Notes: a model not told the origin generated them from the letters alone. A DNA stretch of 64,000 nucleotides from TMP-7 sp038212445 (GCA_038212445.1 JBBQUM010000035.1:13588-77587); one strand, 5' to 3'; shown: positions 17,920 to 26,943, numbered from the stretch's first letter. Made by a program: numbers and translations.

Positions 17920-18834
17920 ATGCAGCGGCAACAGCACAAATGGATGAGGAGCGTGCTGACGGTTGCCTCGCTATACAACCTGATCTGGGGCGCTTGGGTG
18001 GTGCTTTTTCCGGCGGCGATTTTTCGCCTGCTTGCAATGTCGCCGCCGCACGAGTTGTGGATCTGGAAATGCCTGGGCATGGTGGTGGGCGTGTACGGTG
18101 TCGCCTACGCGTTTGCGGCGGTCGATCCGGTGCGCCACTGGCCGGTGGTGGCGGCGGGACTACTCGGAAAAGTCCTAGGACCGCTCGGACTCGTGAGTGC
18201 TGCGCGGTCGGGCGAATTGCCGTGGCGTTTCGGCTGGGTATGCCTGACCAACGACCTCATCTGGTGGGTTCCTTTCGCCTTGATCCTGCGGGCAGCGTGG
18301 CGCAATTTTCGACTGGAGCCGGAGCACGGGCGCAGTTTACCCTGGCAACGGGCACACACGGAATGGGGACAGGCGCTGGGCGAGCTTTCCTTCGAAACGC
18401 CGGTACTGCTGGTGGCACTCCGTCACGGGGGCTGCACATTCTGCCGCGAGGCGCTAGCGCTGCTGGCCGAATCCCGACCCGAAATTGAAGCAGGCGGTAC
18501 GCGAATCGTACTCGCCCACATGGGCACACCCGACGCGGGCGCCGCGCTCGCCGCACGCTACGGGTTGCAGGATCTCGCGCGTGTCGCCGACCCGAACCGT
18601 TTGCTCTATCGGGCGGTGGGATTGCGGCGAGGCTCGATACGGGAGGTGCTGGGTCCGCACGTCCTATGGCGGGGTTTGACGGTAGGTGTCCTGGGGAGGC
18701 ACGGGGTAGCTATACCGGTCACCGATCCGTTCCAAATGGGCGGCGCGTTTCTGCTGCATCAGGGACGGATCGAGCGCGAGTTCCGGTATCGCGATGCAGC
18801 CGACCGGCCCGATTTCACTGCATTAGCCATCTAA
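17920..18834 (+). CDS. Membrane protein fused to a peroxiredoxin/thioredoxin-like domain
   Basis: A 304-aa fusion. Residues 10-130 hold about four hydrophobic helices (LYNLIWGAWVVLFPAAIF, CLGMVVGVYGVAYAFAAV, VVAAGLLGKVLGPLGLVSA, LIWWVPFALILRAAW). Residues 140-300 form a thioredoxin fold of the AhpC/TSA-2 or PRX-like2 kind, with Cys172 and Cys175 in GGCTFCREAL and the later DPNRLLYRAVGL. Such domains reduce or sense disulfides or peroxides; here the domain is tethered to the membrane. AAAGGGAC precedes the ATG at 17920; Met9 is an alternative start. It is followed after 10 bp by an SDR gene. Which side of the membrane the domain faces, and its partner, are unknown. Confidence 0.7.
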   Translation: MQRQQHKWMRSVLTVASLYNLIWGAWVVLFPAAIFRLLAMSPPHELWIWKCLGMVVGVYGVAYAFAAVDPVRHWPVVAAGLLGKVLGPLGLVSAARSGELPWRFGWVCLTNDLIWWVPFALILRAAWRNFRLEPEHGRSLPWQRAHTEWGQALGELSFETPVLLVALRHGGCTFCREALALLAESRPEIEAGGTRIVLAHMGTPDAGAALAARYGLQDLARVADPNRLLYRAVGLRRGSIREVLGPHVLWRGLTVGVLGRHGVAIPVTDPFQMGGAFLLHQGRIEREFRYRDAADRPDFTALAI

Positions 18835-18844
18835 ACTGGAGTGG

Positions 18845-19600
18845 ATGAAACTTCAGGACAAGGTGGCGATTGTCACCGGCGGCGGTACCGGCGTGGGCCG
18901 GGCGATTTGCGAGCACTTTGCCGGCGAGGGCGCGCGAGTCGTGGTGAACTACAGTGCGTCGCAAGAGGCCGCCGAAGCGGTGGTGGACGGCATCCGCAAA
19001 GGCGGCGGAGATGCGATCAGTTTCAAAGCGAGTGTCGCGGTGGACACTGAGGCACACGCGCTTGTCGACGCCGCGGTAGAACGATGGGGACGGCTGGATG
19101 TCCTGGTGAACAATGCCGGCTGGAGCAAGCGTACGCCGCATCATTTACTGGACGATCTCACCGACGAAATCTGGGATCGCACGCTAAACGTGAACCTGCG
19201 CGGCACCTTCTATTGCACCCGCGCGGCGGCTCCACATTTGCGCAAGCAGACGGGCGCGTCGGTTATCAACATCGCCTCAGTGGCTCCGTACACGGGCGAC
19301 GGAAGCACGATCGTGTACGCGGCGTCGAAGGCGGGCGTGATCAGCATGACGAAGTCGTTCGCGCGTGTGTTTGCGCCGGACGTTCGGGTAAACGCGATTG
19401 CTCCCGGACTCGTGCATACCCGCTTTGCCGGCTGGCCAGAGGAAACCTTCACTATTGGTGCGCAGCAGAGTCCGCTGCGCCGGATCTCGACGGTGGACGA
19501 GGTGGCGAATGGCGCGGTGTTTCTGGCGGCCGATGCAACGTCGATGACGGGCGAAACGATCCGGATTGACTGCGGCGTGATTGCGCTGCGGCGGGCCTAG
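18845..19600 (+). CDS. Short-chain dehydrogenase/reductase (FabG-like)
   Basis: A 251-aa classical SDR. It has the NAD(P) motif TGGGTGVGRA near residue 11, the NNAG motif (LVNNAGWSKRT), catalytic Ser in NIASVAPYTG, Tyr and Lys in VYAASKAGVISM, and the C-terminal FLAADATSMTGETIRIDCG typical of beta-ketoacyl reductase-like enzymes. The substrate cannot be fixed; FabG-like SDRs reduce keto groups on acyl chains, sugars or secondary metabolites. It lies between the membrane thioredoxin-fold gene (10-bp gap) and an uncharacterised gene that overlaps its last base, so the three are probably one transcript. Confidence 0.9.
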   Translation: MKLQDKVAIVTGGGTGVGRAICEHFAGEGARVVVNYSASQEAAEAVVDGIRKGGGDAISFKASVAVDTEAHALVDAAVERWGRLDVLVNNAGWSKRTPHHLLDDLTDEIWDRTLNVNLRGTFYCTRAAAPHLRKQTGASVINIASVAPYTGDGSTIVYAASKAGVISMTKSFARVFAPDVRVNAIAPGLVHTRFAGWPEETFTIGAQQSPLRRISTVDEVANGAVFLAADATSMTGETIRIDCGVIALRRA

Positions 19601-20721
19601 TGGAAGCAACGCCGGCCGCATGGTCCGAATGGATTTCGCCCGAAACCGTAATTTCGCAAGTCTTCAACACGGCGCCGTTTCTCGAGCGCCTGCTGCCTGC
19701 GCGGGATGATGAACGGCTGGTCGCGTCCGGCCTGGGACCGCCAGGCTACCTGCAGATTCTCGCCAACTGGCGGAACATTCTTCGCGAGGAGCTGTCGACC
19801 GCGGAACAACTGCAGGATTACTTCGCGCTGTGTCTGGCGTGCCACCACGCCACGGTAGCGACGTTTGTGCCGACGGATGTCGACTCGAAGATTCGCGGGC
19901 TGTGCTGGTGCGCGACGACAGATGAAGAAGTGCTGCGCGGCATGCTCAGCCTGGCGCTCGCAGCCCGCCAGTGGAGCCAAAAGGAAGTCTCGCGCCGGGA
20001 AGTGCGCGGAGTGAGCGGTCACAACGGAGAACACTGGAGCGCGATCGCTGGGGCGCTAGGAAGGTTCCTCGAACTCGGCATGAAGGGATCTGCCGATGAG
20101 GCGCTGGCGGCCATTGAAGACGAGATTGCTCGAGAGCAATCGGTGTTTGATGCAGTGGCGCGCGAGCCGGGCGGAGAACTCGACCTGCTGATGATCGCGA
20201 TGTCGATGGCGCATAACCGCGGCGATTTGTCGCAGGGCATGAGCTATTGGCGCGGTCGGGCGGCCACGGCAATGCGTGAGCATTTGACCGAACGCGGTAA
20301 ATTCGCATTGGCAGTGAAGGTCTACCAGCAGACGGCAATGTCGGCCGAGGGGCACCGGCACTATCCGCTGCGTCCGGTGAAGGCGCTGAGGCGGTCGGCG
20401 GAGACGCTGCTGCCGCTGGCGCCGTTTCTGGATGATTGGGGCGGTAGGGTGGTGCGGTTGGAGGAGCGGTCGGAAGTGCTGGAGGCGCTGGTGACGGGCT
20501 GCAGGAAGATTGAAGGGCAGCAGGGATACTTTCGGGCAATTGCCGGGATGCAGGCTGCGGACCGTCCGGCGTTTGAACGTGCGATTGCGGGAATGTCGAA
20601 TTCAGCGCGGAAGCATTTGCGGGAGCCGGAGATGCGAAAGCGGATTGATGTCCCGCGGAGTTCGTTCGAGTCTATGATGCGGAAGCGAGTAGCGACTCTA
20701 GGCATTAGCGGGACGCGTTAG
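19600..20721 (+). CDS. Uncharacterised helical protein, 373 aa
   Basis: I do not recognise a family. The GTG at 19600 shares its G with the SDR stop, so translation is probably coupled. The sequence is mainly alpha-helical with no signal peptide or membrane segment, implying a cytoplasmic protein. Notable His/Cys stretches are CLACHHATV near 80, GLCWCATTD near 105, VSGHNGEHWSAIAGALG near 145 and MSMAHNRGDLSQGMSYWRG near 203, which look like conserved motifs and could bind metal or substrate. The C-terminus is basic. A role linked to the upstream SDR and membrane redox protein is inferred only from gene order. Confidence 0.75.
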   Translation: MEATPAAWSEWISPETVISQVFNTAPFLERLLPARDDERLVASGLGPPGYLQILANWRNILREELSTAEQLQDYFALCLACHHATVATFVPTDVDSKIRGLCWCATTDEEVLRGMLSLALAARQWSQKEVSRREVRGVSGHNGEHWSAIAGALGRFLELGMKGSADEALAAIEDEIAREQSVFDAVAREPGGELDLLMIAMSMAHNRGDLSQGMSYWRGRAATAMREHLTERGKFALAVKVYQQTAMSAEGHRHYPLRPVKALRRSAETLLPLAPFLDDWGGRVVRLEERSEVLEALVTGCRKIEGQQGYFRAIAGMQAADRPAFERAIAGMSNSARKHLREPEMRKRIDVPRSSFESMMRKRVATLGISGTR

Positions 20722-20731
20722 AAATCCCCAC

Positions 20732-20737
20732 TTGACA
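20732..20737 (+). promoter_or_regulatory. -35 element upstream of padR copy 4
   Basis: A perfect TTGACA in the context CACTTGACAACCTAGTG, shared in outline with the control regions of PadR copies 1 and 3. A CAGAAT hexamer 18 nt downstream (20756-20761) can serve as -10. Transcription would start near 20768, giving a short leader to the ATG at 20782. Confidence 0.45.
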
Positions 20738-20781
20738 ACCTAGTGAAGCGAGGCGCAGAATGGCTGCCAGAGTCCACTGGG

Positions 20782-21129
20782 ATGCCAAGTGAAGACAAGC
20801 CCCGAATACAGGTTTTACAGGGAACGCTCGATCTAATCGTCCTGCGCACGCTCACCACGATCGGTCCACAACACGCGTACGGAATCGCTTCGCGCCTTCA
20901 ACAGGTGTCGGAGGATCTGCTCAACCTGAATCAGGGTACGCTCTATCCGGCGCTGGTCCGACTGGAGCAGCAGGGTTGGATCAAGGGAACGTGGGGCAAG
21001 ACGGAGAGCAACCGAGAGGCCAAGTTCTATGCGATTACGCGAGCGGGCGAGAAGGCACTGAAGAGCGAGACCGAGCGCTGGCGCAGGCTGTCGGGACTGG
21101 TGGACAAGCTACTTCTGGAGGAGTCATAG
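20782..21129 (+). CDS. PadR family transcriptional regulator, copy 4
   Basis: A 115-aa winged-helix regulator from the ATG at 20782 (MPSEDKPRIQVLQGTLDLIV). A GTG 39 nt upstream is in frame, but it overlaps the predicted promoter, so the later start is favoured. NQGTLYPALVRLEQQGWIKG is the recognition and wing segment, and AKFYAITRAGEKALKSE follows. Its TAG is immediately followed by the ATG of the ADOP gene, so the pair is translated together. It probably controls that operon. Confidence 0.92.
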   Translation: MPSEDKPRIQVLQGTLDLIVLRTLTTIGPQHAYGIASRLQQVSEDLLNLNQGTLYPALVRLEQQGWIKGTWGKTESNREAKFYAITRAGEKALKSETERWRRLSGLVDKLLLEES

Positions 21130-23871
21130 ATGGCCGCCCTCCGCAGATTCGCTTTGAAGATCTTAAGCCTGGTGAGCAGGGGACGGCAGGAACGGGACCT
21201 CGATCGCGAAATCGCCGCGCACCTCGCGCTAATGGCTGACGATTTCGAACTGCGCGGCATGACTCGCGCTGACGCGCAACTAGCCGCGCGCCGCGCTTAC
21301 GGCGGGGTTGATCAGGCCAAGGAACTCCATCGCGACGAGCGGTCGTTCCCCTGGGTAGAACAGACATGGCAAGATGTTAGACATGCCGGAAGAGCACTGG
21401 CCCGGACGCCGGCTTTCACCCTGGTGGCGATTGCGACGCTGGCACTCGGCATCGGCGTCAACACAACGCTCTTCACTGCATACAACGCGCTAGCGCTGAA
21501 GCCGCTGCCGGTGAGCAAGCCGCAGGAAGTCGTGCGAATAAAACGCTGGTTCGACACCGGCGCGCGGGGCGACATTCAGTTTGCATTCTCAACCGGCGAG
21601 TTCGCCCATATTCGGGAGCGCTGTTCCGGATTCTCGAGCGTCGTGGCGACAAGCTGGCCGCTCACCGTGGTGGGCGAGCGGGAGACATTCACAGGCCAAG
21701 TGGTGTCGGCCAACTACTTCACTGATCTCGGCGTTACCGCGCGGATTGGACGTACGTTTCTACCGGACGAGGACCGGGCTCCCGGCGCCAATCCGGTGAT
21801 CGTCCTCAGCTTTCCCTTCTGGCAGACGCGCTACAGCGGCGATCCAAGGATTATTGGGGGCTTGATCAAGATCGCGGGGACATCGTTCACAATTATCGGA
21901 GTTACGCCGGAGAGCTTCACCGGGACATTCGTATATCCGCAGGTGCCCAACTTCTGGGCTCCGCTCTCCATGCAGGCTCAGTTACAGCCGGGGAACGACT
22001 GGCAGCGATCACCCGGCAATTACCGACTGCAGTTGCTGGCTCGTCTCAAGCCTGATGTGACACGCTCCGGCGCACAGGCTGAGGTCGACACGCTCGTGCG
22101 CCAGTTGACCGCGACGCCGGAAGCGCGTGATAAGACCGAAGCGGTGACGCTCACCCGCACCAGCTTCGTGGCCGACAGTGACGACCCGCGTTTCCGGGCG
22201 TTCGTGGCGGCGCTCATGCTGATTGTCGGCATGGTGTTGATGGTGGCCTGCGCCAACCTCGCCAACATGCTGCTCGCCCGTGGTGCGGCTCGACAGCGAG
22301 AGATTGGTGTACGACTGGCGCTCGGCGCAAGTCGTGGACGCGTTGTCGCTCACCTGTTGACGGAGAGCGTGCTTCTGGCGCTGGCCGGCGGTACAGCGGG
22401 CGTGATCCTGTCGATCTGGACAAGCCGGCTGTTATGGATCGAGCTTGCACGACTGCTGGCGATTGCGGGTCCGGGGATTCTACTCTCCATGAATCTGAAT
22501 CCTGATTACCGCGTTTTCGCCTATGCCATTTTGCTGTCGCTCGCCACTGGCGTGCTCTTCGGACTGACGCCCGCTCTTCAATCAGTCAGGCCGGATCTAA
22601 TCACGTCGCTGAAACAGGAGGGGACACCGCTCGGGCAGCGACTGGGGCGCTCAAAGTTGCGCGGCCTGCTGGTAAGCGCGCAGGTAGCGGTGTCGATGAT
22701 CCTGCTGGTATTCGCCGGATTTCTGACGCGAGGACTCGTTCGAGCGCAGTCTGTGGACACGGGTCTGCAGTCGAAGAACCTGTTTTTGCTGTTCGCTGAG
22801 TATGACCGCGATCCCGCCAAGGCGGCCACGCGCGAACGTCTGCTGCTCGAGCAATTGCGCTCGTTGCCGCAAGTGCGAAGCGCGGCCACCGGGGGCGTGC
22901 CGATGATGGGTACTTGGACTCCGCAAATGATCGCAGGCGACAGGCGTGGCCGGACGCTGGGTAGCTACGCGTCGTCGCACTATTTCGAATCGACGGGCAT
23001 CCCGCTGGTTCGAGGCCGCGACTTTCTGGCGCAGGAGACCAACCTGGCTCCGCTACAGGCGGGGGCCGGTGTTCATGGATCGTCGCGAGCGGCAGCCGAA
23101 CGCGCAGCGATTGTCAGCGAGTCGGCGGCGCGGATGTTCTGGCCGGGGCAAGATCCGATTGGGAAGCAGTTCCAACTGGACATGGACTTCCGCGGCTCCC
23201 TTGCGGATTTCGAGGTGGTCGGCGTGGCGAAGGACGTGCGCTTTGCGAATCTCACGCGGGTTGATCCGTCGCACGTCTATCTGGCGGGGTACACGGCCGG
23301 TACAACCGCCATTCTGCTGCAGGTGGAAGGCGATCACGCGAGCGCCCTGAAGGCGATCCGGAAAGCGATTGAGACATTCGACCCGGCGCTGCTTGCAAAC
23401 GTGAACCTGCTGGCGCTCGAGGACGGTCCGCTGAGACTCCAACGATCGATGGCGAGCGCATTCGGCATGTTCGCGGTGATCCTGGCGGCGCTGGCGCTGA
23501 CGCTGGCGGGCGTGGGCATCTACGGCGTAATGACATACCTGGTTACGCAGCGGGCGAAGGAAGTTGGGATTCGAATGGCGCTCGGTGCGAGCCAGGCAGG
23601 AGTGTTGAACGCGGTAGTGGTCCGCGGTCTGCGGCCGGTGTTTTCCGGCATCGCGATCGGGGCGGTGATCGCCGGCGCGTTGTCGTCGGCGCTGCACACA
23701 ACGCTGGCGTTCCCCGGATCAATCGACCTTCTCTACGGGGTCCCGTTCTATGACCCTGCGACCTTTCTCGGACTCGCTGGATTTCTCGCCATGGTAGCGG
23801 CTGCGGCGAGTTTCGCGCCGGCGCGGCGGGCGATGCGAGTGGATCCGATTGAGGCGCTACGCCACGAATAG
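21130..23871 (+). CDS. ADOP family permease, copy 4
   Basis: A 913-aa acidobacterial duplicated orphan permease, the longest of the four here. The cytoplasmic N-terminus contains RDLDREIAAHLALMADDFEL, followed by TM1 near 100 (TLALGIGVNTTLFTAYNALA). The first periplasmic domain reaches about 350. The FtsX block has ACANLANMLLARGAARQREI; the second periplasmic domain spans about 550-760; and the final FtsX block contains IYGVMTYLVTQRAKEVGIRM. It ends DPIEALRHE. It starts directly after the PadR stop with no gap. The separate location from the other three pairs shows dispersed paralogue expansion. Cargo is unknown. Confidence 0.92.
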   Translation: MAALRRFALKILSLVSRGRQERDLDREIAAHLALMADDFELRGMTRADAQLAARRAYGGVDQAKELHRDERSFPWVEQTWQDVRHAGRALARTPAFTLVAIATLALGIGVNTTLFTAYNALALKPLPVSKPQEVVRIKRWFDTGARGDIQFAFSTGEFAHIRERCSGFSSVVATSWPLTVVGERETFTGQVVSANYFTDLGVTARIGRTFLPDEDRAPGANPVIVLSFPFWQTRYSGDPRIIGGLIKIAGTSFTIIGVTPESFTGTFVYPQVPNFWAPLSMQAQLQPGNDWQRSPGNYRLQLLARLKPDVTRSGAQAEVDTLVRQLTATPEARDKTEAVTLTRTSFVADSDDPRFRAFVAALMLIVGMVLMVACANLANMLLARGAARQREIGVRLALGASRGRVVAHLLTESVLLALAGGTAGVILSIWTSRLLWIELARLLAIAGPGILLSMNLNPDYRVFAYAILLSLATGVLFGLTPALQSVRPDLITSLKQEGTPLGQRLGRSKLRGLLVSAQVAVSMILLVFAGFLTRGLVRAQSVDTGLQSKNLFLLFAEYDRDPAKAATRERLLLEQLRSLPQVRSAATGGVPMMGTWTPQMIAGDRRGRTLGSYASSHYFESTGIPLVRGRDFLAQETNLAPLQAGAGVHGSSRAAAERAAIVSESAARMFWPGQDPIGKQFQLDMDFRGSLADFEVVGVAKDVRFANLTRVDPSHVYLAGYTAGTTAILLQVEGDHASALKAIRKAIETFDPALLANVNLLALEDGPLRLQRSMASAFGMFAVILAALALTLAGVGIYGVMTYLVTQRAKEVGIRMALGASQAGVLNAVVVRGLRPVFSGIAIGAVIAGALSSALHTTLAFPGSIDLLYGVPFYDPATFLGLAGFLAMVAAAASFAPARRAMRVDPIEALRHE

Positions 23872-23877
23872 GCGTTA

Positions 23878-25473
23878 TCAGCTGGTGGCGGAGGCGCGGC
23901 GGCGGTGGGCTGGATTGCGGACTGGGCGGACTTGCTGCACGTCGGCGGACCAGCGGCCCAGGGCGAAATCGCGGCGGTAGCCGGAGGTCAGGTCCGAGAT
24001 GGTGACCTTGACGCGACCGCTCTCGTCGCACGAGTATTCTTCCTGAACCCAGTTATGCATGGCGCCGCCGCTGCGAACGACGGGGATGTCGGCCAGGTCG
24101 CCTGACGTGCGCAGGGATGGGTCAAACGCGAATAGGACACTGTCCCACAGCGTGACGTCGCCGGTGGGTTGTCCGGACGGGTCGATGGCCGAGCACTCGA
24201 CGTATCGGAAATGTCCGAGGTTGTGGGCGGGATGATAGCCGCGGGTGACGCGGACCGGATCGCCTCCGGACGGGGGCAGTTGAAGGCCGGCCTTGAACAG
24301 GACGTCGAATTCGACATTCTGTCCGTGATCGGATTCGCGCCAGACGCCGAAGTTTTCGGCAAAGCGGTCGCGCACGCGATAGGCGGAGGCACGGTCGGCG
24401 GCGATGGCGAGTCCGATGGCAGTGGCCGAGCGCATGTAGGCGGAACGACGAACGCGACGGCCGAACGTCTCTTTCAGGATGCGCGATACAGCAGGCAATT
24501 CCGACCCGCCACCGGTGATGTACAGCGTGTCGAGCGGATGATCGGGATGAGCGGCCAGAAGGTCAGTAACCATGGACTCGGTCTGACCGATGAGCGGGCG
24601 GCAGCGATCGTAGAAATCTGACGTGGCGACGGAAACGGCTTCCCAACCTTCGCGAACGCGCTCGAGGTCGATGACGAGTTTGCGAGTGTTGGGATTGAGA
24701 GCTTCCTTGCGCTCGCGGCACTCGTCGAGCAGGCGGAACAGCTCGGCTGAGGTAAGCGAGTCGCGCTCGGCGGTCTCCATGCCGCTGGCTTCGAGAGCTA
24801 GCGCGGCCAGGATCTCGTCGAAGTCGTCGCCGCCAAGGTCCTGAATTCCGGTAGAGGCTACAACTTCGTGCGCGGCATTAGACACATCGACGAGAGAAGC
24901 GTCGAAGGTGCCGCCGCCGAGATCGTAAACCAGGAGCGTGGAGGAATTCTGTGCCTTGCGCGCGGCCTGATCGCAGTGGCCGTATTCGATACTCGCGGCC
25001 GACGGCTCGTTGAGCATTCCAAGCACCTGGAAACCGGCGGCGCGGAAGGCTTCGGCGGTTAGGAATCGCTGATTGCTGTTGGCGTTGGCGGGGACGCCGA
25101 TCATCACTTCAAAGCGTTCAGAGGGCTGCAGGCGCAGGGTGGACGACGTGCGCAGTTGACGATTCAGAGCATCCAGCAGTCCTACCAGGAGCGCCGGCAG
25201 TTCGGCGGTGGCGGACTCGGTCTCGATCAGCGTGCGCGGGCCTGAGCCCTTCAGGAGGCGCTTGAGCGAGCGGATGACGGTCCAGTCGGGGCGGCCGCTC
25301 ACCGGCCAGGTATCGAAGCCATAGCGGATCTCGCCGGGGCCCAGCGCGACGAGCGGCGGGAACCAATCGCGAGTCTGATGGTCGGGACACTCGAAGTGGA
25401 CCAGCGGATAGTTGCCACGGTCCGCCGAAGCCACGACGATACGGGTTGTGCCGAAGTCAATGCCGAGTTTCAT
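23878..25473 (-). CDS. Hsp70-family (DnaK-like) ATPase without full substrate domain
   Basis: A 531-aa actin-like ATPase related to DnaK. The N-terminal phosphate-1 loop is GIDFGTTRIVVASAD; the hinge region NEPSAASIEYGH and phosphate-2 loop LVYDLGGGTFDASLV lie in the first 220 residues; the adenosine motif ITGGGSELPAVSRIL is near 320. The last 150 residues are not a canonical DnaK substrate-binding domain or lid and lack the EEVD-type tail. It is the last gene of a same-strand group (TlpA, GlcD-like, ABM, cyclophilin), 23 bp after the cyclophilin gene. No DnaJ or GrpE is nearby. It is likely a specialised chaperone-like ATPase with unknown client. Confidence 0.88.
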   Translation of the reverse strand: MKLGIDFGTTRIVVASADRGNYPLVHFECPDHQTRDWFPPLVALGPGEIRYGFDTWPVSGRPDWTVIRSLKRLLKGSGPRTLIETESATAELPALLVGLLDALNRQLRTSSTLRLQPSERFEVMIGVPANANSNQRFLTAEAFRAAGFQVLGMLNEPSAASIEYGHCDQAARKAQNSSTLLVYDLGGGTFDASLVDVSNAAHEVVASTGIQDLGGDDFDEILAALALEASGMETAERDSLTSAELFRLLDECRERKEALNPNTRKLVIDLERVREGWEAVSVATSDFYDRCRPLIGQTESMVTDLLAAHPDHPLDTLYITGGGSELPAVSRILKETFGRRVRRSAYMRSATAIGLAIAADRASAYRVRDRFAENFGVWRESDHGQNVEFDVLFKAGLQLPPSGGDPVRVTRGYHPAHNLGHFRYVECSAIDPSGQPTGDVTLWDSVLFAFDPSLRTSGDLADIPVVRSGGAMHNWVQEEYSCDESGRVKVTISDLTSGYRRDFALGRWSADVQQVRPVRNPAHRRRASATS

Positions 25474-25496
25474 GGGCGGGTGCTGGGCTGCAACTA

Positions 25497-26594
25497 CTAT
25501 TTTAGGGTAGCCGGCGGCTGCGGGGTGGATTTTTGCGGCGGCCCGAGCGAGGCGTCAATCAGTTCGAGGCGGCGCTTGGGAGTCTCGCCGTCGACGGGCT
25601 CTTTGTTAAACGCGTCGAGGACCTCCAGGCCTTCAATCACGCGGCCAAACGCGGTGTACTTGCCGTCGAGGTGGGGCGCGGGACCGAGCATGAGAAAGAA
25701 CGACGTGGTGGCGGAGTCCGGATCGTCGTTGCGGGCCATGGAGACAATCCCGCGGACGTGATGAATGTCGGCGCGGAACTCGCCCTTGAGGGGATGCACC
25801 CAGCGGTCAGCGGGATGACCGGGCGTGACGCGGGTGTCGGGCATGCCGCCCTGAACAACGAAGTCCTTGGAGATGCGGTGGAAGGCGGTGCCTTTGTACC
25901 AGCCGGTAGAGACGAGCGTGAGAAACGAGCGGACGTGGTTGGGCGCCCAGTCGGGCTCAAGCGCAATTTTCACTGGGCCGAGCGTGGTGTTGAGGGTCAC
26001 GGTTCGGCGGAGGTCGTCGACGGGGGCGTTGAGAAACGGGTCGGTCTTCTTTTTGTCGAGGGCGATTTTGAGGATCCGGACGGGCTGTTGCGTGAGGCCT
26101 GTATCGTCGAGGGCGGACTGCGAGATCTTTTCGACGACCCTCATGCCTTCAGTGACGCGGCCGAACACGGAGTACTTGCCGTCGAGTGCGGGCTGCGCGT
26201 TGACGCAAACGAAGAACTGCGCGCCGTCGCTGTCGGCCTTGCCGGGGATGCTGATAGTGGAAACGGCGCCGCGCTCGTGCTTGAGGTCGCTGAATTCGGC
26301 GGCGAGCAAGCTGAGTCCGCCGGAGCCCCAGAGGTTGCGAGGCGTGGCAGGGTCCTTCAAAAGCGGATCGCCGCCCTGGATGATGCCGCCGGCCACTACT
26401 CGGAAGAACGCGCTTCCGTCGTAGTAGCCTTTCCGGGCAAGGTCGATAAACTGCTCGACGTGCTTAGGTGCTTTCGCAGACGCGAATTCAAAGCGGAATT
26501 CGCCGGCAGCAGTGGTGACAACCGCTTCGAGCGTATCGGCGGGCTGTGCGCAACAAGCGGCCACGAGCAGGACAAACAGCGAAAGCGGGCGCAT
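25497..26594 (-). CDS. Exported peptidylprolyl isomerase with two cyclophilin domains
   Basis: A 365-aa protein with signal peptide (MRPLSLFVLLVAACCAQPAD). Two cyclophilin folds are arranged head to tail. Domain 1, about residues 25-175, includes VEQFIDLARKGYYDGSAFFR and GAQFFVCVNAQPALDGKYSV. Domain 2, about 195-355, includes NHVRSFLTLVSTGWYKGTAF and SATTSFFLMLGPAPHLDGKY. Cyclophilins speed cis-trans isomerisation of Xaa-Pro bonds, here probably in the periplasm. Most bacterial members have one domain, so the tandem form is uncommon. It ends in a Pro/Thr-rich tail. It lies between the ABM and Hsp70-like genes with gaps of about 20 bp. Confidence 0.92.
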   Translation of the reverse strand: MRPLSLFVLLVAACCAQPADTLEAVVTTAAGEFRFEFASAKAPKHVEQFIDLARKGYYDGSAFFRVVAGGIIQGGDPLLKDPATPRNLWGSGGLSLLAAEFSDLKHERGAVSTISIPGKADSDGAQFFVCVNAQPALDGKYSVFGRVTEGMRVVEKISQSALDDTGLTQQPVRILKIALDKKKTDPFLNAPVDDLRRTVTLNTTLGPVKIALEPDWAPNHVRSFLTLVSTGWYKGTAFHRISKDFVVQGGMPDTRVTPGHPADRWVHPLKGEFRADIHHVRGIVSMARNDDPDSATTSFFLMLGPAPHLDGKYTAFGRVIEGLEVLDAFNKEPVDGETPKRRLELIDASLGPPQKSTPQPPATLK

Positions 26595-26613
26595 CGCTGA
26601 CTATCGTATCGCT

Positions 26614-26910
26614 CTAGCTTTCGATTTTCGTATAAGTGTCGATGAGGGCCGGCTCGTCGAGGAGGTCGGCGGAGATCTGGCTGAACATTTGAAGGTGCGC
26701 CGATGCTGCGTGGCGCTTCAGATGATCGAGTGAAGCCCAGTTTTCGTAGAACACGAAACGGCCGGGCTCCTTGGTGTGGACGTGCAGGTCATATTGCACG
26801 CATCCTTCCTCGGCGCGTGTGGGCGCAAGGAGCGCGAGAACGGCCTCACGGAGTTCGTCTTCCTTGCCGGGTTTCGCTATCATCTCGGCAACAACAGTTA
26901 GCAAAGGCAT
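26614..26910 (-). CDS. Antibiotic biosynthesis monooxygenase (ABM) domain protein
   Basis: A 98-aa dimeric alpha-beta barrel protein of the ABM/YgiN type. It begins MPLLTVVAEMIAKPGKEDEL and contains EEGCVQYDLHVHTKEPGRF, FYENWASLDHLKRHAASAHL and a final strand with ALIDTYTKIES. Relatives include quinol monooxygenases and heme-degrading enzymes; sequence alone does not choose between them. It lies in the same-strand group of redox and folding genes, 33 bp after the GlcD-like gene, so a small-molecule redox role is plausible. Confidence 0.87.
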   Translation of the reverse strand: MPLLTVVAEMIAKPGKEDELREAVLALLAPTRAEEGCVQYDLHVHTKEPGRFVFYENWASLDHLKRHAASAHLQMFSQISADLLDEPALIDTYTKIES

Positions 26911-26943
26911 CTGGAGATGATGATCGCACGGAGGAAGGCGATT

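Noticed and set aside
25533..26600. Plus-strand open frame of 355 codons across the cyclophilin gene
   Set aside because: A mirror of the real gene in GC-rich sequence; composition is rich in Gly, Val, Glu and Arg with no motif.
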